64,000 nt of DNA, taken from contig BAAHQB010000068.1 in the NCBI GenBank assembly GCA_054601695.1, positions 186,001 through 250,000 of the forward strand, given 5' to 3'. Source of the stretch: Amorphochlora amoebiformis (lineage: Eukaryota; Cercozoa; Chlorarachniophyceae). Position numbers and translations under genes: made by a program. Positions 59,240 to 64,000 of the stretch are shown here, in pieces (position 1 is the stretch's first letter; every line of letters starts with the position of its first letter). The notes beneath the pieces are model-generated. The model ran no database searches. It was not told the DNA's origin and worked only from the letters and a program-made list of their open reading frames with translations.

Positions 59240-59423
59240 ATATATATTATGTTACATTATATGTGTATCTACTCTAATCTTAACTCTAACCTGACTTATA
59301 AATACAAAGTATGTAAATGTGCGTGTATATATATATATATAATATATATATATATAATATATATATGAATATGCAGTATATTATATATATATTTATATAC
59401 ATCACTGATATAGGTATATATAC

Positions 59424-59495
<72 letters not shown>

Positions 59496-59606
59496 AAAAC
59501 ATTAAATCATACACAAAATCATATCGGTAAGGATATATTTATATCTTTGACATCATATATAAATAAAATATATTTACATATATGCTATATACATTTGTAT
59601 ATATAT

Positions 59607-59692
<86 letters not shown>

Positions 59693-59751
59693 GTGACCCA
59701 GACTCCTTCTATACACCTTCGCAAACTGAAATTTTATCGATAATGGTTCGC

Positions 59752-59806
<55 letters not shown>

Positions 59807-59824
59807 TATACACATATATGATAC

Positions 59825-59862
<38 letters not shown>

Positions 59863-59951
59863 TAATATATATTATATATATATATATATATATATCGATA
59901 ATGAGTATCTTTCAACCCCTCATTCTCCCTCCTTTTTCTCTTTTTTATTAT

Positions 59952-59989
<38 letters not shown>

Positions 59990-60034
59990 CGATAATGAGT
60001 GTCTTTAAACCCCTCATTCTCTCTCCTTTTTCTC

Positions 60035-60069
<35 letters not shown>

Positions 60070-60070
60070 C

Positions 60071-60118
<48 letters not shown>

Positions 60119-60192
60119 TATATATGTATATATTGGTTCGTGTCTAACCCTTCTCTCCCTATATTTTCTCTTTTTATTATATATGTATATTC

Positions 60193-60232
<40 letters not shown>

Positions 60233-60282
60233 TCGATAATAGTTCGATTTTAGCCTCTCCCTCCATTTTCTCTTTTAGATAA

Positions 60283-60337
<55 letters not shown>

Positions 60338-60393
60338 CGTATCAAAATATAAATATATATATATATATGTATTTATATTATATGTACATATGT

Positions 60394-60440
<47 letters not shown>

Positions 60441-61208
60441 TATATATATATCCATGTATGAATATATATACTTCCACAGTTATTCTGGCATATGTTCTTA
60501 TACTCTTCTCTCGATTTCTATCCCTCTCTCTCTTGCTCTCTATTTCTATCATTCTCTCTCTTTCTCTCGATTTCTATCACTCTCTCTCTTTCTCTCTCGA
60601 ACTCCATCTCTCTTTCTCTCTCGTTCTCTCTCTTTTCCAATCTCTCTTTCTCTCTCTTTTCCCATATCTCTTTCTCTCTCTTTTTTCCTCTCGGCTATCA
60701 ATCTCTATCCGTTTTTCTCTCTTTATCTCTTTCTCTTTTTCTCTCTTGACTTCTATCCCTCTCTCTTTCACTCTCTTCTACTCTCACTGTTTCTATCTCT
60801 TTTTCTGTGTATTTGAATCTCTCTAACTATCTCTCTCTAGCTGAATACCCCTATCTATATCTCTATTTCTGATCCAGCTGTCGCTCTATCGCTATTTGTG
60901 TGCATGCGTATATAGTAGTTGTAATATGTATAAATAATATGTATTGTATGCAAAAATAGTATGTGTAAAGAAAATATTTTTACTTGGGATATAATTCGGA
61001 TTCTCTTTCTCAATGTCGTTATTATTAGTATATATATATATATTTATATATATATATATGTATATATATATTATGTGTATATATATTATATTATGTATAT
61101 CTGCATATTTATATAAAATATCGTACATATTTTGGATTTTTTTCTCCTCTCAATATTATACATATATATATATATATACATATTATATTTATATATATTA
61201 CATATATA

Positions 61209-61257
<49 letters not shown>

Positions 61258-61491
61258 TATAGGTTGTATTTCACTTTCTCCTCTCAATGTTATTATTATG
61301 CTTCACACTAGCCTGTGTAACAAGTCCGGGTACCCTAACCCTAACCCTAACCCTATCCCCAACCCTAACCCTAACCCTACCCCTAAGAGTCAATCAATGG
61401 TCCTCGGACTGAGATATGCTGAATAATCTGATCCTAAGCCTAATTCTCGAATCCTATTCTGAATATGTATTGTAATATATAAATATATATC

Positions 61492-61525
<34 letters not shown>

Positions 61526-61593
61526 CATATATATTCACACACACACATATACACATACATATGCACATATTTACATATTATTATTATTATTAC

Positions 61594-61641
<48 letters not shown>

Positions 61642-61778
61642 TGTATATATATATACATATACATAGGCAAACCTAACCCCAATCTAACCTAAGAAGTGAA
61701 GAACAGATGTGTTATATAGATACATATATAATATGTATGAATATATATAATATGAATAACATATGTGTTATATATTAC

Positions 61779-61814
<36 letters not shown>

Positions 61815-61879
61815 GTAAATATATACATAGGATATATCCCCCTCGATACTCCCGAAGATGAGAAGGTAATCACTAAATG

Positions 61880-61922
<43 letters not shown>

Positions 61923-62448
61923 ATATAACATACACACTTTTAAAACACATAACCGAACCCCTAACACTAACTAATAATTCGGAAATCTTCATCCCTAACC
62001 CTAACCCTAACCCTAACCCTAACCCTAACCCAAGAAATGGCTTCATGGTGACATTGCACGTCGAATCCGACCAGGTTACTATAATTCTACTTCAAACCCA
62101 AGCCCTCGCTCTAACCCTAGCTCTAACCCTAACCCTAGCTCTAACTCTAACCCTAACCCTAGCTCTAACCCTAACCCTAGCTTCAGCTCTAACCCTCACC
62201 CTAAATCCTAGCTCTAACCCCAGCATTATGTAAGCCTATAGAAGTAATCTTAGCCCTAACGCTAATCCTAACCCTACTCTTACATTCAAAGTGTGACCAT
62301 AAATATGTAAACATCGCCTGAAACCTAATTGAAATAGACGCTAACTTAACTGTAATTCTATCTTTGATGATCAGATTTAAGCTAAACCTTAACCCTAACC
62401 CTAACCCTAACTCTAATCCTAATGATTCTTGAACCTTACACCGAATAA

Positions 62449-62504
<56 letters not shown>

Positions 62505-62607
62505 ATATATATAAATATATATATATATGTATATGCACCTATATATACAGAGGATGAGGCACGTGTCCGAAGAATGATACAAGACTTAGGAGCTAACCTC
62601 AAGGATG

Positions 62608-62657
<50 letters not shown>

Positions 62658-62742
62658 ATATGTACACGTGTCCGAAGAATGATACAAGACTTAGGAGCTA
62701 ACCTCAAGGATGTAATATATATATATAAATATATATATATAA

Positions 62743-62781
<39 letters not shown>

Positions 62782-62832
62782 GTACACGTGTCCGAAGAAT
62801 GATACAAGACTTAGGAGCTAACCTCAAGGATG

Positions 62833-62874
<42 letters not shown>

Positions 62875-63261
62875 ACATATGTATATGTATATATATATAT
62901 ATATACATATTATATGTATACGTACACGTGTCCAAAGAATGATACAAGACTTAGGAGCTAATCTCAAGCATGTAATATACATATATGTATGTAATATATA
63001 TATACATACATACATATATATTTATATATATATATATAATATATATAATATGTACACGTGTCCGAAGAATGATACAAGACTTAGGAGCTAACCTCAAGGA
63101 TGTAATATATATGTATATATGTATTTATATTATATATATATACTTATAAACATATTTCATATCCACATATACATATATCATATATGCAATTATATAAGCA
63201 TGTGTATCATAAAAATATACATCGAATATTTACATAAAAATAATATATGTCGGTGTTGATA

Positions 63262-63298
<37 letters not shown>

Positions 63299-63299
63299 A

Positions 63300-63378
<79 letters not shown>

Positions 63379-63397
63379 TTATATAAACATATATATG

Positions 63398-63446
<49 letters not shown>

Positions 63447-63512
63447 TATGGATATCATCGTCATTGTGCGGCCTGTAATCTGTACAAACCCGATAGAACT
63501 CACCATTGCAGG
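58452..63512 (+). CDS. Gene 4: DHHC-type protein S-acyltransferase (5' part)
   Basis: Exons 58452-58506, 58824-58875, 59694-59745, 60480-60493, 60878-60897, 61312-61329, 61831-61865, 62035-62074, 62551-62606 and 63446-63512. The first nine agree in every phase (114 codons). TM1 is [13 protein letters not shown]; a luminal loop follows ([12 protein letters not shown]...); TM2 spans exons 3 to 6 and ends TSPGYIP, the position of the DPG-type motif after TM2 in this family. After a basic cytoplasmic stretch the cysteine-rich domain begins: CAAC-x3-KPDRTHHC. These enzymes transfer palmitate to cysteines of membrane-associated proteins. The catalytic DHHC itself lies beyond the window. One exon of phase 0 to 2 between 62606 and 63446 is not found. 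Confidence 0.8.
58708..58765 (+). repeat. Echo copies of the gene 4 exon 2 head
   Basis: TTAG|GTGTTTTAATATA (58708-58722) and TTTAG|GTGTTTTTCCCTCGAATAAC with CTAAATCCTCAA (58727-58760) repeat the start of exon 2, then run into (TA)n with no donor. Confidence 0.65.
58824..58875 (+). CDS. Gene 4 exon 2 (luminal loop)
   Basis: 52 nt, acceptor ACATAG, donor GTAATC, phase 1 to 2: [16 protein letters not shown]. Head copies with AG acceptor precede it at 58732-58765. Confidence 0.75.
59694..59745 (+). CDS. Gene 4 exon 3 (loop and start of TM2)
   Basis: 52 nt, acceptor AATTAG, donor GTTCGC, phase 2 to 0: [17 protein letters not shown]. Tail copies follow downstream. Confidence 0.75.
59894..60241 (+). 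repeat. Echo copies of the gene 4 exon 3 tail
   Basis: ATCGATAATG, the last 10 nt of exon 3, with variably kept flank recurs at 59894-59903, 59988-59997 and 60232-60241; 60133-60140 keeps only GGTTCGTG. Each copy is followed by a CCCTCATTCTCCCTCC-like segment and (TA)n. Confidence 0.6.
60480..60493 (+). CDS. Gene 4 exon 4 (14-nt micro-exon in TM2)
   Basis: Acceptor CTTCCACAG, donor GTTCTT, phase 0 to 2: LFWH. It is accepted because it links exons 3 and 5 in phase and continues the hydrophobic helix. Confidence 0.6.
60500..60840. repeat. (CT)n-rich block in gene 4
   Basis: TCTCTCTTTCTCTCGATTTCTAT-type units in the intron between exons 4 and 5, pyrimidine-rich in the sense of the gene. Confidence 0.9.
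60878..60897 (+). CDS. Gene 4 exon 5 (20-nt micro-exon in TM2)
   Basis: Strong acceptor TATTTCTGATCCAG, donor GTGTGC, phase 2 to 1: CRSIAI. Confidence 0.65.
61312..61329 (+). CDS. Gene 4 exon 6 (18-nt, SPG motif)
   Basis: Acceptor CTTCACACTAG, donor GTACCC, phase 1 to 1: CVTSP, with the Gly completed by exon 7. The donor runs directly into a CCCTAA array. Confidence 0.7.
61330..61392. repeat. CCCTAA array after gene 4 exon 6
   Basis: Short CCCTAA run beginning two bases inside the intron, in the sense of the gene. Confidence 0.85.
61831..61865 (+). CDS. Gene 4 exon 7
   Basis: 35 nt, acceptor ACATAG, donor GTAATC, phase 1 to 0: [11 protein letters not shown], completing SPGYIP, the conserved segment after TM2. 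Confidence 0.8.
61990..62440. repeat. CCCTAA and AGCTCTAACC arrays in gene 4
   Basis: 61993-62030 is pure CCCTAA ending at the exon 8 acceptor; 62095-62220 is CCCTAGCTCTAA variants; 62390-62420 is another CCCTAA run. All in the sense orientation. Confidence 0.85.
62035..62074 (+). CDS. Gene 4 exon 8
   Basis: 40 nt, acceptor CCCTAACCCAAG at the end of a CCCTAA array, donor GTTACT, phase 0 to 1: [13 protein letters not shown], cytoplasmic and basic. Confidence 0.7.
62551..62606 (+). CDS. Gene 4 exon 9
   Basis: 56 nt, acceptor ATATACAG, donor GTAATA, phase 1 to 0: [18 protein letters not shown] after a split Glu codon. It is followed by four tail copies. Confidence 0.8.
62665..63101 (+). repeat. 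Four echo copies of the gene 4 exon 9 tail with donor
   Basis: 62665-62711, 62785-62831, 62925-62971 and 63055-63101 each repeat the last 47 nt of exon 9 from CACGTGTCC to AAGGAT and the GTAATA donor. Three are identical to the exon, one has three changes. The first nine bases and the AG acceptor are missing from all. (TA)n spacers differ in length. Confidence 0.9.
63446..63512 (+). CDS. Gene 4 exon 10 (DHHC cysteine-rich domain, first half)
   Basis: 67 nt, acceptor ATATACAG, donor GTAATA. Phase 2 to 0 reads [18 protein letters not shown] and ends in Arg: C-x2-C-x3-KP-x-R-x-HHC is the zinc-binding start of DHHC cysteine-rich domains. The phase 0 frame is closed, so a preceding exon of phase 2 is needed. 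Confidence 0.85.
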
Positions 63513-64000
63513 GTAATATATAACTAATATGCACATATCTTATCTCAATATGTTTACATATGCAGATATCTTATCTCAATATGTAAAAATAATATGTTTT
63601 TATCATCTCTACAAACCCGATAGAACTCACCATTGCAGGGTAATACATAACTAATATGCACATATCTTATCTCAATATGTAAACATAATGTGTGTTTATC
63701 ATCTGGTAATATATAATAATATGCACATATCTTATCTCAATATGTAAAGATAATGTGTTTTTATCATCTCTACAAACCCGATAAAACTCACCATTGCAGG
63801 GTAATATATAACTAATATGCACATATCTTATCTCAACATGTAAACATAATGTGTTTTTATCATCTGGTAATATTTAAGTAATATGCACATCTCTTATCTC
63901 AATATGTAAATATAATGTGTTTTTATCATCTCTACAAACCCGATAGAACTCACCATTGCAGGGTAATATATAACTAATATGCACATATCTTATCTCAATA
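63513..64000 (+). repeat. Tandem array with three echo copies of the DHHC exon tail
   Basis: 63610-63639, 63771-63800 and 63933-63962 repeat the last 30 nt of exon 10 (TACAAACCCG to CATTGCAGG) plus GTAATA. Between them is a 75-bp unit GTAATATATAACTAATATGC...CTTATCTCAATATGTAAA...TTTTTATCATCT, also repeated on its own. The second copy has one Arg-to-Lys change. The array continues beyond the window. Confidence 0.9.

Noticed and set aside
63513-64000. Interpretation of the regularly spaced repeats at 63.5-64 kb, 62.6-63.1 kb or 54.4-55.1 kb as CRISPR arrays
   Set aside because: Spacers are (TA)n or duplicated intron rather than unique sequences of fixed length, the repeats are exon ends, and the gene context is eukaryotic.

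Overview
The window is eukaryotic nuclear DNA. It is dominated by (TA)n microsatellites, with interspersed TTAGGG/CCCTAA telomere-type arrays, (CT)n/(GA)n blocks and short minisatellites. The long TA open frames ([24 protein letters not shown]) are repeat artefacts. When the short complex islands between the repeats are read for AG...GT borders and codon phase, they resolve into four intron-rich genes made of very small exons (14 to 175 nt, mostly 25 to 80 nt). The TTAGGG-type hexamer, GT-AG introns, LCCL and DHHC domains, a PPxY tail and tRNA-like dispersed elements point to an intron-rich eukaryote, perhaps an animal or a unicellular relative. The species cannot be assigned.

Layout. Gene 1 (minus, starts at 6358, runs off the left edge): an unrecognised, probably soluble protein with a basic segment. 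Gene 2 (minus,  39201 to 9053, about 32 exons, about 555 aa): a signal peptide, an extracellular region with weak CUB-like hints, an LCCL domain, a Gly-rich stalk, one membrane helix, and a Pro-rich cytoplasmic tail with a PPxY motif. Gene 3 (minus, about 57566 to 41439): a tandem, head-to-tail paralogue of gene 2. Its LCCL-to-membrane exons match gene 2 one by one in order, in most phases and often in length; the tail differs and contains four tandem in-frame copies of a 39-nt exon. Gene 4 (plus, starts at 58452, runs off the right edge): a DHHC-type S-acyltransferase with two N-terminal membrane segments, an SPGxxP motif and the first half of the cysteine-rich domain. Genes 3 and 4 diverge from a shared region at 57567-58451.

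Introns. Nearly every intron is swollen by repeats. One 48-nt intron in gene 2 shows what a compact intron looks like here. CCCTAA arrays in sense orientation lie directly upstream of many acceptors, where they supply CTAAC and a terminal AG. Many exons are accompanied by 'echo' copies of one exon edge. Copies of the exon 3' end with its GT donor lie downstream, and copies of the exon 5' end with its AG acceptor lie upstream, in the adjacent intron. This pattern recurs in all four genes and is the most unusual feature of the window.

Limits. Exons were found by eye from splice borders, phase continuity, paralogue comparison and domain motifs. No transcript or database search was possible. The 5' half of gene 3, one junction each in genes 1, 3 and 4, and exon 12 of gene 2 remain uncertain.
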